Source of the DNA: Dyadobacter sp. Leaf189
GTDB lineage: Bacteria > Bacteroidota > Bacteroidia > Cytophagales > Spirosomataceae
Direction of reading: 5' to 3'
Assembly: GCF_001424405.1 (NCBI RefSeq)
Contig: NZ_LMPS01000001.1
Coordinates: forward strand, 617,999-681,998
Length of the DNA stretch: 64,000 nt
Under the pieces are notes generated by a model, which had not been told where the DNA came from, ran no database searches, and saw nothing but the letters and a program-made list of their open reading frames with translations. Made by a program: the position numbers and the translations under genes. Each line of letters begins with the position of its first letter. Position 1 is the stretch's first letter. Shown piece by piece: positions 33,610 through 43,905 of the stretch.

Positions 33610-34434
33610 ATGGCAGTTAAAAAATTAAAACCGACAAGTGCTGGTCAGCGTTTTCGCTCAGCTCCTACTTTTGAGGAGATCACAACAGCGAAACCTGAGA
33701 AGAGTCTTCTGGAAACGATCAAAAGAACAGGTGGTCGTAACAGTCAGGGACACATGACCATGCGATATATAGGTGGTGGTCACAAAAGGAAGTATCGTGT
33801 TATCGATTTCAAGAGAAACCGTTTCGATGCGCCGGCTACCGTACTTACAATAGAATACGATCCAAACCGTTCAGCGCGCATTGCTCTGATTCAGTTTGAA
33901 GATCAGGAAAAAAGATACATTATCGCTCCAAACGGATTGAAAGTAGGGCAGGTACTTGTTTCTGGTAATTCAGTTGCTCCGGAGGTTGGAAATGCTCTTC
34001 CTTTAAGTGCAATGCCAATTGGTACCATTGTGCACAATATCGAGCTTACTCCTGGTAAAGGTGGACAATTTGCAAGAAGTGCGGGTGCTTACGCGCAGCT
34101 AGTTGCAAGAGAAGGTAAATACGCCGTTCTAAAAATGCCTTCTGGCGAAATGAGAATGATCCTTTCTACCTGTATTGCAACTGTGGGAACAGTATCCAAC
34201 GCTAGTCACATGAACGTGGCTCTGGGTAAAGCAGGTCGCCGCAGATGGTTAGGTCGCCGTCCACGTGTGAGAGGGGTTGCAATGAACCCAGTTGATCACC
34301 CAATGGGTGGTGGTGAGGGCCGTTCGTCAGGAGGTCAGCCTCGTTCTAGAAACGGTCAGTTTGCGAAAGGTCTTAAGACACGTGATCGCAACAAGCACTC
34401 TGAGAAATTGATTATCAGCCGTCGTAAAAAATAA
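33610..34434 (+). CDS. rplB: 50S ribosomal protein L2
   Basis: L2 is a highly conserved protein near the peptidyl transferase centre needed for subunit association. The 274-residue product carries [20 protein letters not shown] and, near the C-terminus, [17 protein letters not shown] with the conserved histidine. Standard length. Confidence 0.98.
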   Translation: MAVKKLKPTSAGQRFRSAPTFEEITTAKPEKSLLETIKRTGGRNSQGHMTMRYIGGGHKRKYRVIDFKRNRFDAPATVLTIEYDPNRSARIALIQFEDQEKRYIIAPNGLKVGQVLVSGNSVAPEVGNALPLSAMPIGTIVHNIELTPGKGGQFARSAGAYAQLVAREGKYAVLKMPSGEMRMILSTCIATVGTVSNASHMNVALGKAGRRRWLGRRPRVRGVAMNPVDHPMGGGEGRSSGGQPRSRNGQFAKGLKTRDRNKHSEKLIISRRKK

Positions 34435-34443
34435 TAGAATAAC

Positions 34444-34722
34444 ATGGCACGCTCATTAAAAAAAGGACCGTATATCGACTTCCGTCTCGAGAACAAAGTT
34501 CAGGTTATGAACAGTTCGTCACGTAAGTCAGTAATCAAGACCTGGTCACGACGCTCAATGATTTCGCCCGATTTTATCGGACATACCTTTGCAGTACATA
34601 ATGGAAACAAGTTTATCCCTGTTTATGTAACTGAGAATATGGTGGGACACAAGCTGGGAGAATTTTCACCCACTCGTAATTTCCGCGGTCACACAGCGAA
34701 AAAAGATAAAGGAAGAAAATAA
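34444..34722 (+). CDS. rpsS: 30S ribosomal protein S19
   Basis: S19 binds 16S rRNA in the 30S head and contacts the A-site tRNA region. The 92-residue product begins [17 protein letters not shown] and contains [22 protein letters not shown] and the C-terminal [12 protein letters not shown]. Nine bases after rplB. Confidence 0.98.
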   Translation: MARSLKKGPYIDFRLENKVQVMNSSSRKSVIKTWSRRSMISPDFIGHTFAVHNGNKFIPVYVTENMVGHKLGEFSPTRNFRGHTAKKDKGRK

Positions 34723-34771
34723 ATAGTCGACGATAGCTGGTCCTTAGCGGACGAGCCTATATCTAAAGAAC

Positions 34772-35161
34772 ATGGAAGCAAGAGCTATATTAAGAGACGT
34801 GCCTACCTCTCCTCGCAAGATGAGACTAGTGGCCGACATGATTCGCGGACAAAAGGTCAGCAAAGCGTTGGCACTATTAAAGTTTCAACCTAGGGCATCT
34901 TCTCCCGTTTTGCACAAAGTTTTATTATCGGCAGTTGCAAACTGGCAGCAGTTGAACGAAGGTTCAAAACTTGAAGATGCTGATCTTATTGTTAAAACCG
35001 TATTTATCGACGGTGGACGTATGTTGAAGCGCTTACGCCCTGCTCCCCAAGGCAGAGCGCATAGAATTCGCAAGCGTTCGAACCATATTACCATCGTGAT
35101 TGACGACGCTTCGGTTTCGGCATCAGGTGCAGATAAAGAAGAAGTAATCACCGAATCATAA
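34772..35161 (+). CDS. rplV: 50S ribosomal protein L22
   Basis: L22 lines the exit tunnel together with L4. The 129-residue product has the SPRKMRLVADMIRG segment and the tunnel loop with MLKRLRPAPQGRAHRIRKRSNH. The C-terminus has a short acidic extension (about 10 residues) beyond the conserved ITIVI strand. Confidence 0.97.
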   Translation: MEARAILRDVPTSPRKMRLVADMIRGQKVSKALALLKFQPRASSPVLHKVLLSAVANWQQLNEGSKLEDADLIVKTVFIDGGRMLKRLRPAPQGRAHRIRKRSNHITIVIDDASVSASGADKEEVITES

Positions 35162-35179
35162 GTAAACGATCTATATCGA

Positions 35180-36025
35180 ATGGGACAAAAGGTTAATCCT
35201 ATAGGTCTGAGACTAGGAATTGTTAGAGGATGGGAGTCAAGCTGGTATGGAGGAAAAGACTTCTCTGATAAATTAGTTGAGGATGAGAAAATCCGTAACT
35301 ACATCAAGGCACGTATTCCGAAGGGATCGATATCTAAGGTAGTTATTGAACGTACTTTAAAACGTATTACGCTTACCATTCACACTGCCCGTCCGGGTAT
35401 TGTTATTGGTAAAGGTGGTAGCGAAGTTGATAAAATAAAAGAAGAGCTTAAAAAGATTACAGGGAAAGATGTTCAAATTAACATCTACGAAATTAAACGT
35501 CCTGAAATCGATGCTAAGCTGGTAGGAGAGGCAATTGCTCAACAGCTTCAAGCTCGTATCTCTTATCGTCGGGCCATGAAGCAGTCAATCGCTTCTGCAA
35601 TGCGGGTAGGAACTCAGGGAATTAAGATTCGTCTTGCTGGTCGTCTGGGCGGTGCTGAAATGGCTCGTACTGAGGAATACAAAGAAGGACGCATTCCGCT
35701 GCATACGTTGAGAGCAGATATTGATTACGCGATCTCTGAAGCGCAGACTATTTACGGGAAGATCGGGATCAAGGTTTGGATTTTCAAAGGTGAATTGTAC
35801 GGCAAGCGTGATTTGACTCCAAGTGCTGCAACAGCAGCTTCTGACAGGGCTGACCGGAGTGCATCTGGCGGCAACGATCGTGGCGGTAATGACCGTGGTG
35901 GACGTGGTGACAGAAGAGGAGGCAGAGGAAATGATGGCGCTTCCCGCGGCGAAGGTGGTGGTGGTAGTGATGCTGATCGTAGGAAGAGAAGCAATAACAA
36001 CAATAATAAGAACAAGAAGAAGTAA
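35180..36025 (+). CDS. rpsC: 30S ribosomal protein S3 with long RGG/Asn-rich C-terminal tail
   Basis: S3 forms part of the mRNA entry site with helicase activity. Residues 1-212 are a normal S3: the [14 protein letters not shown] start, the KH motif VIGKGG (75-80), and the C-terminal domain with [12 protein letters not shown] and [10 protein letters not shown]. Residues about 213-281 are a low-complexity tail: Ser/Asp-Arg-Gly repeats ([19 protein letters not shown]) and then a run of asparagines ending in NKNKKK. Common S3 proteins are about 210-240 residues. The tail is probably disordered and positively charged and would project near the mRNA entrance. Confidence 0.97.
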   Translation: MGQKVNPIGLRLGIVRGWESSWYGGKDFSDKLVEDEKIRNYIKARIPKGSISKVVIERTLKRITLTIHTARPGIVIGKGGSEVDKIKEELKKITGKDVQINIYEIKRPEIDAKLVGEAIAQQLQARISYRRAMKQSIASAMRVGTQGIKIRLAGRLGGAEMARTEEYKEGRIPLHTLRADIDYAISEAQTIYGKIGIKVWIFKGELYGKRDLTPSAATAASDRADRSASGGNDRGGNDRGGRGDRRGGRGNDGASRGEGGGGSDADRRKRSNNNNNKNKKK

Positions 36026-36064
36026 TCAGGCATTTCCGGTGAAGCCGGTTCAAATAGATTAATC

Positions 36065-36490
36065 ATGTTACAGCCGAAAAGGACAAAATTTCGCAAGCAA
36101 CAGAAAGGAAAAGGTTCATACAACGGTTTAGCGACACGTGGACATGAAATCGCTTTTGGTTCGTTTGCTATTAAGGCTCTTGAACCAGGTTGGTTGACTG
36201 CACGTCAGATAGAAGCTGCTCGTATTTCAGTTACACGTGCAATGAAACGTGAAGGCCAGGTTTGGATTCGTATTTTCCCTGATAAACCTATTACAAAGAA
36301 GCCTGCTGAGGTTCGTATGGGTAAGGGTAAAGGTGCTCCTGAGTATTGGGTAGCTCCTGTTAAACCAGGAACAATCATATTCGAGGCAACTGGCGTTGCG
36401 CTGGATACTGCCAACGAAGCATTGCGTTTGGCTGCACAAAAGTTGCCAATTAAAACCAAGTTCGTGGTACGTCGGGATTACCAAGAATAG
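36065..36490 (+). CDS. rplP: 50S ribosomal protein L16
   Basis: L16 organises the A-site region of the 50S subunit. The 141-residue product begins [15 protein letters not shown] and holds ITRAMKR-like [21 protein letters not shown] and [17 protein letters not shown]. Standard length and position between rpsC and rpmC. Confidence 0.98.
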   Translation: MLQPKRTKFRKQQKGKGSYNGLATRGHEIAFGSFAIKALEPGWLTARQIEAARISVTRAMKREGQVWIRIFPDKPITKKPAEVRMGKGKGAPEYWVAPVKPGTIIFEATGVALDTANEALRLAAQKLPIKTKFVVRRDYQE

Positions 36491-36534
36491 GAATAGGGTC
36501 CCGAGCGGAATCAGAACGTTAATTATTTAAAGCA

Positions 36535-36729
36535 ATGACTAGTAAAGAAATAAAGGATCTGTCGCAAGATCAGCTTAAAGAGCAGATCGCCCAAGAGAGA
36601 GAGCGCTTACTTCGATTGAAATTTGCTCATGCAATTTCACCTATCGAGAACCCTTTGCGTATTCGCGCCTCACGTAAGGAAATTGCAAGACTCTTGACAG
36701 AGCTGTCGGCTAAATCTAACCAGCAGTAA
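36535..36729 (+). CDS. rpmC: 50S ribosomal protein L29
   Basis: L29 is a small helical protein near the tunnel exit. The 64-residue product begins [18 protein letters not shown] and has the conserved [19 protein letters not shown] helix-loop. Standard place between rplP and rpsQ. Confidence 0.95.
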   Translation: MTSKEIKDLSQDQLKEQIAQERERLLRLKFAHAISPIENPLRIRASRKEIARLLTELSAKSNQQ

Positions 36730-36743
36730 ATCAGATTGAAATT

Positions 36744-37007
36744 ATGGAGGCAACAGAAAGAAATTTACGTAAAGAAAGAATAGGTAAAGTAGTGAGTAAC
36801 AAAATGGAGAAATCCTGTGTGATCACTGTTGAACGTAAGGTTAAGCACGCCAAGTATGGTAAGTTCATGACCAAAACTACTAAGTTGATGGTTCATGACG
36901 AGACCAATGAGGTTGGAATAGGCGACACGATTCGTGTAATGGAAACTCGTCCGCTCAGCAAGAACAAGCGTTGGAGATTAGTAGAAATCCTTGAAAAAGC
37001 TAAGTAA
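36744..37007 (+). CDS. rpsQ: 30S ribosomal protein S17
   Basis: S17 binds 16S rRNA early in 30S assembly. The 87-residue OB-fold protein shows [19 protein letters not shown], the [20 protein letters not shown] core and the [20 protein letters not shown] end. Two bases before rplN. Confidence 0.97.
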   Translation: MEATERNLRKERIGKVVSNKMEKSCVITVERKVKHAKYGKFMTKTTKLMVHDETNEVGIGDTIRVMETRPLSKNKRWRLVEILEKAK

Positions 37008-37009
37008 TA

Positions 37010-37378
37010 ATGGTACAGCAAGAATCAAGACTGTCGGTAGCAGATAACAGTGGCGCTAAGGAGGTACTCGTAATTCGTGTACTTGGAGGAACTGGAAAGC
37101 GCTATGCTTCGGTAGGGGATAAGATCGTAGTTACGGTTAAGTCGGCTCTATCTTCGAGCAATATGAAAAAAGGAACGGTTTCAAAAGCCGTGGTTGTTCG
37201 TACCAAGAAAGAGGTACGTCGCAAGGATGGAACTTATATCCGCTTTGAGGATAACGCAGCAGTTTTATTGAATAACAATGACGAGCCTCGCGGTAGCCGC
37301 ATATTTGGTCCAGTTGCACGTGAATTGCGCGAGAAACAATTCATGAAGATTGTGTCACTTGCACCAGAAGTGCTGTAA
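37010..37378 (+). CDS. rplN: 50S ribosomal protein L14
   Basis: L14 sits at the subunit interface and is the binding site of the silencing factor RsfS. The 122-residue product has [18 protein letters not shown], the family hallmark, and [28 protein letters not shown] at the C-terminus. First gene of the classic spc set; two bases after rpsQ, so no break is apparent. Confidence 0.98.
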   Translation: MVQQESRLSVADNSGAKEVLVIRVLGGTGKRYASVGDKIVVTVKSALSSSNMKKGTVSKAVVVRTKKEVRRKDGTYIRFEDNAAVLLNNNDEPRGSRIFGPVARELREKQFMKIVSLAPEVL

Positions 37379-37418
37379 GAAATAAGGTATTTCTTTAAAC
37401 TATTAAGAGAATACGTCA

Positions 37419-37760
37419 ATGGAAATTAAAGGTAAAAAGGCACCAGCAAAATTGCATATCCGTAAAGGCGATACTGTGAAAGTGATTTCAGGTAACGCCA
37501 AGGGAGAAACAGGTGTGATTAAAAAAGTGCTGGTTGAGAAGCAAAGAGCTACAGTGGAAGGTGTAAACATGATCACAAAGCATGTTAAACCTAATGCTCA
37601 AAACCCACAGGGTAGTATCGAGAAGAAAGAAGGTGCTATTCACATCAGCAATCTTATGGTTGTGGATCCTAAAACAGGAGAAGCAACAAGAACCGGTCGC
37701 AAGATCAATGATGGCGGTAAATTGCAGCGCTTTTCGAAAAAGACTGGTAATTTGTTGTAA
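37419..37760 (+). CDS. rplX: 50S ribosomal protein L24
   Basis: L24 is one of two 50S assembly initiators. The 113-residue KOW-domain protein has the [22 protein letters not shown] motif and the [24 protein letters not shown] block. Slightly longer than the E. coli protein. Confidence 0.97.
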   Translation: MEIKGKKAPAKLHIRKGDTVKVISGNAKGETGVIKKVLVEKQRATVEGVNMITKHVKPNAQNPQGSIEKKEGAIHISNLMVVDPKTGEATRTGRKINDGGKLQRFSKKTGNLL

Positions 37761-37827
37761 CTGTTATCAGTATCGCTAGTTTAGTAACAAAGCAAGTGGG
37801 TCGGTAATCCACGTAACTAATGTAAAA

Positions 37828-38382
37828 ATGGCACAGCCAAGATTAAAAGAGAAGTACGCGAGCGAAGTTGTTTCGCAGTTGAAAGAGAAGTTTCAGTACA
37901 AATCGAGTATGCAAGTACCTCGGCTTACAAAAATCGTAATCAACAAAGGTATCGGAGCTGCGGTTGCAGATAAGAAACTGGTTGATACAGGAGTAGAGGA
38001 GCTAAGCCTTATAACCGGGCAAAAAGCAATCGCAACTATATCTAAGAAAGCGGTTTCAAACTTTAAATTGAGAGAGAACATGCCGATTGGCGCGAAGGTT
38101 ACTCTTCGTGGTGATCGTATGTACGAGTTTTTGGATCGGTTGACTACTATTGCAATGCCACGGGTTCGCGATTTCAAGGGGATCAGCGATAAAGGTTTTG
38201 ACGGAAGAGGAAATTATACGTTTGGTGTGAAGGAGCAGATTATCTTCCCTGAGATCAGCATTGAGAAGGTGAATAAGATCACGGGTATGGACATTACTTT
38301 TGTGACTTCCACCAACTCTGACGAAGAGAGTTATGAATTGCTGAAAGCGTTGGGAATGCCCTTTACTAACGCTAGCAAATAA
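37828..38382 (+). CDS. rplE: 50S ribosomal protein L5
   Basis: L5 binds 5S rRNA and contacts the P-site tRNA. The 184-residue product shows the [16 protein letters not shown] start region, LITGQKAI, and the [20 protein letters not shown] block. Standard length. Confidence 0.98.
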   Translation: MAQPRLKEKYASEVVSQLKEKFQYKSSMQVPRLTKIVINKGIGAAVADKKLVDTGVEELSLITGQKAIATISKKAVSNFKLRENMPIGAKVTLRGDRMYEFLDRLTTIAMPRVRDFKGISDKGFDGRGNYTFGVKEQIIFPEISIEKVNKITGMDITFVTSTNSDEESYELLKALGMPFTNASK

Positions 38383-38415
38383 TATAAAATTTAATACAAG
38401 ATTTATTTACCGACA

Positions 38416-38685
38416 ATGGCAAAAGAATCAGTAAAAGCGAGAGAAAGAAAGAGACAGGCGCTGGTAGAGAGATATGCTGAGAAGCGTACAAAGCTCAAAG
38501 CAGCTGGCGACTGGGTTGGTTTGGATAAGCTGCCACGTAACTCTTCTCCGGTTCGTCTACATAACCGATGCAAAATCACTGGAAGACCGAGGGGATATAT
38601 GCGTAAATTCGGGATTTCAAGAGTTCTATTCCGAGATATGGCTTCTGATGGAAAAATTCCGGGAGTTACTAAATCAAGTTGGTAA
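38416..38685 (+). CDS. rpsN: 30S ribosomal protein S14, zinc-free type
   Basis: S14 is a 30S head protein. The 89-residue product is the longer, cysteine-free (C-) form: it begins [13 protein letters not shown], contains [20 protein letters not shown], lacks the CxxC zinc pairs of the 61-residue form, and ends GVTKSSW. This agrees with the zinc-free L36 and S4 in the same cluster. Confidence 0.97.
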   Translation: MAKESVKARERKRQALVERYAEKRTKLKAAGDWVGLDKLPRNSSPVRLHNRCKITGRPRGYMRKFGISRVLFRDMASDGKIPGVTKSSW

Positions 38686-38714
38686 GAATACTTTCAATTC
38701 TGATTTCAATTACT

Positions 38715-38722
38715 TAACTTTG
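38715..38722 (+). promoter_or_regulatory. Candidate internal promoter before rpsH
   Basis: TAACTTTG matches TAnnTTTG and is followed by CACTCCCG, resembling the start regions after the rpsL and rplC promoters. It lies 40 bases upstream of the rpsH ATG. No good -33 TTG is seen. Confidence 0.45.
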
Positions 38723-38762
38723 CACTCCCGTTCAAAAAGGGGTGTTTAAACTTGGCATAAAA

Positions 38763-39161
38763 ATGTTAACGGATCCCATAGCAGACTATCTGACGAGACT
38801 CAGAAACGCTATCAAAGCGAAGCACCGGGTTGTTGAGATACCTGCATCCAACATAAAAAAAGAGATTACAAAAGTACTTTTTGATAAAGGGTACATACAA
38901 AGCTATAAGTTTGACGAGGTTGGACCTCAGGGAACGATTAAAATCGCTTTGAAATATAATCCTGTCACAAAGCAATCTGCAATTGTAAAATTGGAGAGGG
39001 TAAGTAAACCTGGTTTGCGAAAATACTCAGGTTCATCAACATTGCCGCGCGTTTTGGGTGGATTAGGAACTGTAATAATTTCAACATCTAAAGGTGTAAT
39101 GACTGACAAAGAGGCGAAAACTCTCAATGTAGGTGGAGAAGTATTGTGTTTCGTGTATTAA
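38763..39161 (+). CDS. rpsH: 30S ribosomal protein S8
   Basis: S8 binds the central domain of 16S rRNA and in E. coli regulates the spc operon. From the ATG at 38763 the 132-residue product starts TDPIADYLTRLRNA as expected, and ends with GVMTDKEAKTLNVGGEVLCFVY. An in-frame GTG at 38742 would add seven unconserved residues and is rejected. Confidence 0.97.
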   Translation: MLTDPIADYLTRLRNAIKAKHRVVEIPASNIKKEITKVLFDKGYIQSYKFDEVGPQGTIKIALKYNPVTKQSAIVKLERVSKPGLRKYSGSSTLPRVLGGLGTVIISTSKGVMTDKEAKTLNVGGEVLCFVY

Positions 39162-39182
39162 TATTTTAAAGATATTCAGGAA

Positions 39183-39740
39183 ATGTCACGAATAGGAAAT
39201 AAAGTTATCGTTTTACCAGCTGGAATTTCAGTTGCGGTTGGTGAAGATAATGTCGTGTCGGTTAAAGGACCAAAAGGAACGCTTTTTCAAACAGTTGACA
39301 GTGATATTACTGTTGCAGTTGAAGGTAATGAGCTTACTGTAAAGCGCCCTACCGAGCAAAAGCGTCACAAAGCGTTACACGGGTTATACCGCTCTTTGAT
39401 CAACAACATGGTAATTGGTGTTGGTGAAGGTTACAAGAAAGAGCTAGAAATTATCGGTGTTGGTTACAAAGCGAGTTCAGCGAACAATGTTTTGGAATTG
39501 CAACTAGGATACTCCCATAATATTTTTATGGCTATACCAAGCGAGATCAAGCTTACAACTACCTCTGAAAAAGGGCAGAACCCTAAGGTTATTTTAGAAG
39601 GTATTGATAAAGAATTGATCGGTTCAGTAGCTGCTAAGATTAAGTCACTTAGAAAAGTTGAGCCTTACAAAGGTAAAGGTATTCGTTTTGTTGGTGAGGT
39701 TGTACGTCGCAAGGCTGGTAAGTCTGCTTCTAAGAAGTAA
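39183..39740 (+). CDS. rplF: 50S ribosomal protein L6
   Basis: L6 lies near the GTPase-associated region of the 50S subunit. The 185-residue product begins SRIGNKVIVLPAGI and shows both L6 repeats and the C-terminal YKGKGIRFVGEVVRRKAGK signature. Standard place after rpsH. Confidence 0.97.
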   Translation: MSRIGNKVIVLPAGISVAVGEDNVVSVKGPKGTLFQTVDSDITVAVEGNELTVKRPTEQKRHKALHGLYRSLINNMVIGVGEGYKKELEIIGVGYKASSANNVLELQLGYSHNIFMAIPSEIKLTTTSEKGQNPKVILEGIDKELIGSVAAKIKSLRKVEPYKGKGIRFVGEVVRRKAGKSASKK

Positions 39741-39787
39741 TTCGTTGCCACAAAATAATGTTATAAACAAAGTTAGATAAGATTACA

Positions 39788-40141
39788 ATGGCTAACGCAA
39801 AAACAGATAGAAGACAACGTCTCAAACTTCATATTCGTAAGAGAGTTAAGGGTAGCACGGAACGTCCAAGGTTATCGGTTTTCCGTTCTAATACCAGTAT
39901 TTACGCGCAGATTATCGACGACATCAATGGAGTTACATTGGCAAGCGCTTCGTCAGTAGATCTTGGTGGAAGAAAAGAGAATTCTAATGTGGAAGTTGCA
40001 CTTCAAGTTGGAAAGAAAATTGCTGAGAAGGCTCAGGAAGCAGGTATTCAGGCGGTAGTTTTTGACCGTAATGGGTACTTGTACCATGGAAAAGTTAAAG
40101 CATTGGCCGAAGGAGCCCGTGAGGGTGGCCTGAAATTCTAA
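39788..40141 (+). CDS. rplR: 50S ribosomal protein L18
   Basis: L18 binds 5S rRNA along with L5 and L25. The 117-residue product begins with a basic region ([19 protein letters not shown]) followed by [20 protein letters not shown] and ends [19 protein letters not shown] ([17 protein letters not shown]). Confidence 0.97.
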   Translation: MANAKTDRRQRLKLHIRKRVKGSTERPRLSVFRSNTSIYAQIIDDINGVTLASASSVDLGGRKENSNVEVALQVGKKIAEKAQEAGIQAVVFDRNGYLYHGKVKALAEGAREGGLKF

Positions 40142-40155
40142 GTATAACAAAGACT

Positions 40156-40671
40156 ATGTCTATAAATACAAGACCTTCGAAGGTTAACGAGTCCGATTTG
40201 AAAGAGCGCGTTGTTGCCATCAATCGGGTAGCAAAAGTAGTGAAAGGCGGTCGTCGCTTTAGTTTTTCAGCCATTGTTGTAGTTGGAGATGGTAATGGCG
40301 TAGTTGGATATGGATTGGGCAAGGCCAATGAAGTTACCGACGCTATTGCTAAGGGAATTGATGACGCCAAGAAAAACCTCATTCAAGTTCCAATGCTGAA
40401 ACACACAGTACCTCACGAAATGGAAGGTAAGTTTAGTGGTGGTTTCGTTTTGATTAAGCCAGCTGCTCCCGGAACAGGTGTATTGGCGGGTGGTCCAATG
40501 AGGGCTGTTCTTGAGAGTGCGGGAATTAAGGACGTATTGGCTAAGTCCAAAGGTTCTTCAAACCCTCACAACGTTATTAAGGCGACGATTGACGCTCTTC
40601 TGAAAATGAGAGCTCCTCATCAGGTTGCTTTTCAGCGTAGTGTGAAGTTAGATAAAGTATTTAACGGATAA
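40156..40671 (+). CDS. rpsE: 30S ribosomal protein S5
   Basis: S5 is at the mRNA entry and affects decoding accuracy. The 171-residue product has [22 protein letters not shown], where spectinomycin-resistance substitutions would lie just upstream, and [17 protein letters not shown] in the C-terminal domain. Nothing unusual. Confidence 0.98.
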   Translation: MSINTRPSKVNESDLKERVVAINRVAKVVKGGRRFSFSAIVVVGDGNGVVGYGLGKANEVTDAIAKGIDDAKKNLIQVPMLKHTVPHEMEGKFSGGFVLIKPAAPGTGVLAGGPMRAVLESAGIKDVLAKSKGSSNPHNVIKATIDALLKMRAPHQVAFQRSVKLDKVFNG

Positions 40672-40701
40672 TCTTAGGATTTCCTATATCTGAGAGTAAT
40701 C

Positions 40702-40881
40702 ATGTCGAAAGTACGTATTACACAAGTTAAAAGCACAATCGATCGTCCGGAACGTCAGAAGCTTACTATAAAGGCACTGGGTCTAGGCAAGTTAAACAGG
40801 TCGGTTGAAAAGGAAAATAGCGATGCTATTGCGGGAATGATTCGCAAAGTAAGCCACTTGGTTAAAGTCGAAGAAATTTAA
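40702..40881 (+). CDS. rpmD: 50S ribosomal protein L30
   Basis: A short 59-residue gene between rpsE and rplO, the expected place for L30. The product begins SKVRITQVKSTIDRPERQK and continues with TIKALGLGKLN, the conserved L30 ferredoxin-like core. Begins 30 bases after the rpsE stop and ends 14 bases before rplO. Confidence 0.95.
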   Translation: MSKVRITQVKSTIDRPERQKLTIKALGLGKLNRSVEKENSDAIAGMIRKVSHLVKVEEI

Positions 40882-40895
40882 TATATACGAATTGT

Positions 40896-41342
40896 ATGAA
40901 TCTTAGTTCGTTAAAACCAGCTGCTGGATCTGTTAAAGTTGGAAAGCGTGTTGGACGTGGTCAGGGCTCCGGTAAAGGCGGAACATCTGCACGTGGGCAT
41001 AAAGGGGCTCAATCTAGATCAGGATATAGCCGTAAATTGGGCTTTGAAGGTGGACAGATGCCACTTCAGAGACGTTTGCCGAAGTTTGGCTTTAATAATG
41101 TTAACAGAACCGAGTACAAGGCACTTAACTTGGATGCAATTCAAGCATTGGTGGACAAAATTGGTGTTAGTGTTATTACCCCTGAGGTGATTATTGAAAA
41201 TGGTTTGTGCGCTAAAAAGGATCTCGTTAAGATTCTGAGTAGAGGTGAGTTGTCAGCTGCTGTTGAGATTCATGCTCATGGGTTTTCTGCAACCGCACTT
41301 GAAGCGATTGAGAAAGCAGGCGGTAAGGCTATCAAGTTGTAA
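40896..41342 (+). CDS. rplO: 50S ribosomal protein L15
   Basis: L15 is a late 50S assembly protein. The 148-residue product begins MNLSSLKPAAGS and shows KRVGRGQGSGKGGTSARGHKG and GFEGGQMPLQRRLPKFGF, the hallmark glycine-rich N-terminus. It precedes secY as in most bacteria. Confidence 0.97.
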   Translation: MNLSSLKPAAGSVKVGKRVGRGQGSGKGGTSARGHKGAQSRSGYSRKLGFEGGQMPLQRRLPKFGFNNVNRTEYKALNLDAIQALVDKIGVSVITPEVIIENGLCAKKDLVKILSRGELSAAVEIHAHGFSATALEAIEKAGGKAIKL

Positions 41343-41397
41343 TTACGCTGTTCGGTGATTTGATAGTTGATCAGGATAGCTAATGTAGACCCACAAA

Positions 41398-42711
41398 ATG
41401 AAACGATTTTTAGAGACTATTAAGCATATATTTGCAATTGAGGAGTTGAGAACACGTATTCTCAACACTCTTTTGTTTATAACAATTTTCCGTCTGGGGT
41501 CTTACGTCGCATTGCCAGGTGTTGAGCCTGATCAAATGAATGTATCGTCACAGGGTTTATTGGGCCTTTTGGATACTTTTCTAGGTGGAGCTTTTAGCAA
41601 GGCTTCCATTTTTGCATTGGGTATCATGCCTTATATTTCTGCCTCTATTGCTATTCAGCTTTTGACTATGGCTTTGCCTTATTTTCAAAAGATGCAGAAA
41701 GAGGGTGAATCTGGCAGGAAGAAGCTAAATCAAATTACCCGTGTTTTAACAATTGTCGTTACCCTCGTTCAGGGCACTGCATACCTTAATACTACTGTAC
41801 CCGACGAAGCTCTGCTAGTGAGCCGTAGTCTATTTTCGATTTCGTCTGTTTTTGTTCTAACTGCCGGTACTATGTTTTGTATGTGGCTGGGAGAGAGAAT
41901 TACGGACAAGGGTATTGGCAATGGTATATCAATGCTTATCATGATAGGTATTGTATCCAGATTTCCTGGGGCAATTTATAAAGAGTTTGTGTCTAGGGGC
42001 AGTGGTCAGATCTTGCTTTTTGTTCTCGAGATAGTTGCGCTATACTTTGTAATTATGGGTGCTGTTATGTTAACGCAGGCTGTACGCAGGATACCTATTC
42101 AATATGCAAAGCAGGTTGTAGGTAACAGAGTAATGGGTGGGCAACGTCAGTATCTACCTTTGAAGCTGAATGCTGCAGGTGTTATGCCTATCATTTTTGC
42201 GCAAGCGTTGATGTTTATACCATCACTTGGTGCTTCGTACTTCGCGGAGAAGAGTGACTTTGCAAGCAACGTTGCTACTATTTTTGCGAATTACACGACT
42301 TGGCAGTACAATTTGCTGTTTGCTTTTCTGATTATAGTTTTTACCTTTTTTTACACTGCGATATCAGTTAATCCGCAGCAGATCGCGGATGATATGAAAA
42401 GAGGAGGCGGCTTTATTCCTGGTGTTAAGCCTGGTCAGCAGACTTCGGAATATATTAGCTCAGTTTTAGATAGAATTACATTTCCAGGTTCGATTATGTT
42501 AGCAATCGTTGCGACTTTACCAGCATTCGCAAGTTTGCTTGGTGTGTCGACAGACTTTGCGCATTTCTTCGGCGGTACATCACTTCTTATCATGGTGGGT
42601 GTAGTTTTAGATACGTTGCAGCAGGTTGAGAGTTATTTGTTGATGCGCCGATATGAAGGTTTAATGAAGTCTGGTAGAGTAACGGGTAGAACGGAGAGCG
42701 TGGCTATCTAA
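41398..42711 (+). CDS. secY: Protein translocase subunit SecY
   Basis: SecY is the channel-forming subunit of the SecYEG translocon. The 437-residue polytopic protein has RILNTLLFITIFRLGSYVALPGV at the start of TM1, the plug region GGAFSKASIFALGIMPYISA, LGERITDKGIGNGISMLIM, and the C-terminal LLMRRYEGLMKSGRVTGR. Standard spc-operon location between rplO and map. Confidence 0.98.
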   Translation: MKRFLETIKHIFAIEELRTRILNTLLFITIFRLGSYVALPGVEPDQMNVSSQGLLGLLDTFLGGAFSKASIFALGIMPYISASIAIQLLTMALPYFQKMQKEGESGRKKLNQITRVLTIVVTLVQGTAYLNTTVPDEALLVSRSLFSISSVFVLTAGTMFCMWLGERITDKGIGNGISMLIMIGIVSRFPGAIYKEFVSRGSGQILLFVLEIVALYFVIMGAVMLTQAVRRIPIQYAKQVVGNRVMGGQRQYLPLKLNAAGVMPIIFAQALMFIPSLGASYFAEKSDFASNVATIFANYTTWQYNLLFAFLIIVFTFFYTAISVNPQQIADDMKRGGGFIPGVKPGQQTSEYISSVLDRITFPGSIMLAIVATLPAFASLLGVSTDFAHFFGGTSLLIMVGVVLDTLQQVESYLLMRRYEGLMKSGRVTGRTESVAI

Positions 42712-42717
42712 TAGAAG

Positions 42718-43515
42718 ATGATTTATCTTAAAACGGAGGACGAAATAGATCTTATCAAGGAAAGTGCCCAGGTTCTGGGGAAAGCTCATGCCGAAGTGGC
42801 AATGTGGGTGAAACCGGGGGTCGCTACAAAAAGACTTGATTCGATTGCTGAGGAATACATTAAAGATTTTGGTGGTATTCCTTCCTTCAAAGGTTTTAAC
42901 AATTTCCCTGCGTCGCTTTGTATTTCTGTGAATGAAGTTGTTGTCCATGGTTTCCCTAGTGGGTACATATTGAAAGAAGGGGATATTATTTCAATCGACT
43001 GTGGGGTCAAATTGAAGGGATACCATAGCGATAGTGCTTATACCTATCCTGTCGGAGAAGTTTCCAAAGAAGTTATGGATCTTCTGACTGCTACAAAACG
43101 GTCTCTTTATAAAGGCATAGACCACGCTGTTGATGGATTGAGAATGGGTGACATCGGTTATGCAATTCAGTCATACGTTGAAGAGCGAGGATATTCAGTT
43201 GTAAGAGAGTTGGTTGGACACGGAGTAGGTAGAGAACTTCACGAAAGTCCTGAGGTACCTAATTATGGTAAGAGAGGAAAAGGCGTAAGACTACGTGAGG
43301 GGATGGTGCTAGCTATTGAACCTATGATTAATCTTGGTACAAAAGCGGTATTGCAGGAACGTGATGGTTGGACTATTCGAACTACTGACCGTAAATATTC
43401 GGCTCATTTTGAACATACTGTTGTTGTACGAAAGGGCAAAGCAGAGATTCTCACGACATTCGATTATATAGAGAAAGTGACGGCCAACACCAGCCTAATG
43501 GTAGAAGTAAAGTAA
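42718..43515 (+). CDS. map: Methionine aminopeptidase, type I
   Basis: Removes the N-terminal methionine of new proteins. The 265-residue enzyme shows the dinuclear metal ligands D94 and D105, H168 in [10 protein letters not shown] and E201 in AIEPMIN, plus the substrate-contact H77 in VVVHGFP. Six bases after secY and before infA, a frequent arrangement. Confidence 0.97.
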   Translation: MIYLKTEDEIDLIKESAQVLGKAHAEVAMWVKPGVATKRLDSIAEEYIKDFGGIPSFKGFNNFPASLCISVNEVVVHGFPSGYILKEGDIISIDCGVKLKGYHSDSAYTYPVGEVSKEVMDLLTATKRSLYKGIDHAVDGLRMGDIGYAIQSYVEERGYSVVRELVGHGVGRELHESPEVPNYGKRGKGVRLREGMVLAIEPMINLGTKAVLQERDGWTIRTTDRKYSAHFEHTVVVRKGKAEILTTFDYIEKVTANTSLMVEVK

Positions 43516-43526
43516 TAAAGCTACGA

Positions 43527-43745
43527 ATGGCAAAACAAGCATCAATCGAACAAGACGGAGTAATTCTCGAAGCATTGTCAAACGCAATGTTTCGTGTTGT
43601 ATTAGAAAACAAGCATGAAGTGATTGCTCATATTTCAGGTAAAATGAGAATGCACTATATCAAGATATTACCGGGAGACCGTGTAAAATTAGAAATGTCT
43701 CCTTATGACCTATCGAAGGCAAGAATTACCTACCGGTACAAATAA
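43527..43745 (+). CDS. infA: Translation initiation factor IF-1
   Basis: IF-1 blocks the ribosomal A site during initiation. The 72-residue OB-fold protein has [35 protein letters not shown] and the terminal [11 protein letters not shown]. Eleven bases after map. Confidence 0.98.
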   Translation: MAKQASIEQDGVILEALSNAMFRVVLENKHEVIAHISGKMRMHYIKILPGDRVKLEMSPYDLSKARITYRYK

Positions 43746-43784
43746 GGAGTCGATCACCTCAAATTAACACTTAAGTATACTCAG

Positions 43785-43901
43785 ATGAAAGTCAAAGCAT
43801 CAGTTAAGAAGCGCAGTGAGGACTGCAAGGTTATACGCCGTAAGGGTAAGGTATATGTAATTAATAAGAAGAACCCACGGTATAAACAAAGACAAGGTTA
43901 A
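43785..43901 (+). CDS. rpmJ: 50S ribosomal protein L36, zinc-free variant
   Basis: A 38-residue gene between infA and rpsM. The product begins [17 protein letters not shown] and ends NPRYKQRQG. In zinc-binding L36 the ligands are three cysteines and one histidine. Here only one (C14) remains; the others are S11, N27 and Y33. It ends four bases before the rpsM start. Confidence 0.95.
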   Translation: MKVKASVKKRSEDCKVIRRKGKVYVINKKNPRYKQRQG

Positions 43902-43905
43902 TCAT

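Noticed and set aside
35752..36123. Minus-strand frames rich in Leu, Pro and Ser opposite the rpsC tail
   Set aside because: Result of the low-complexity tail codons of rpsC read backwards.
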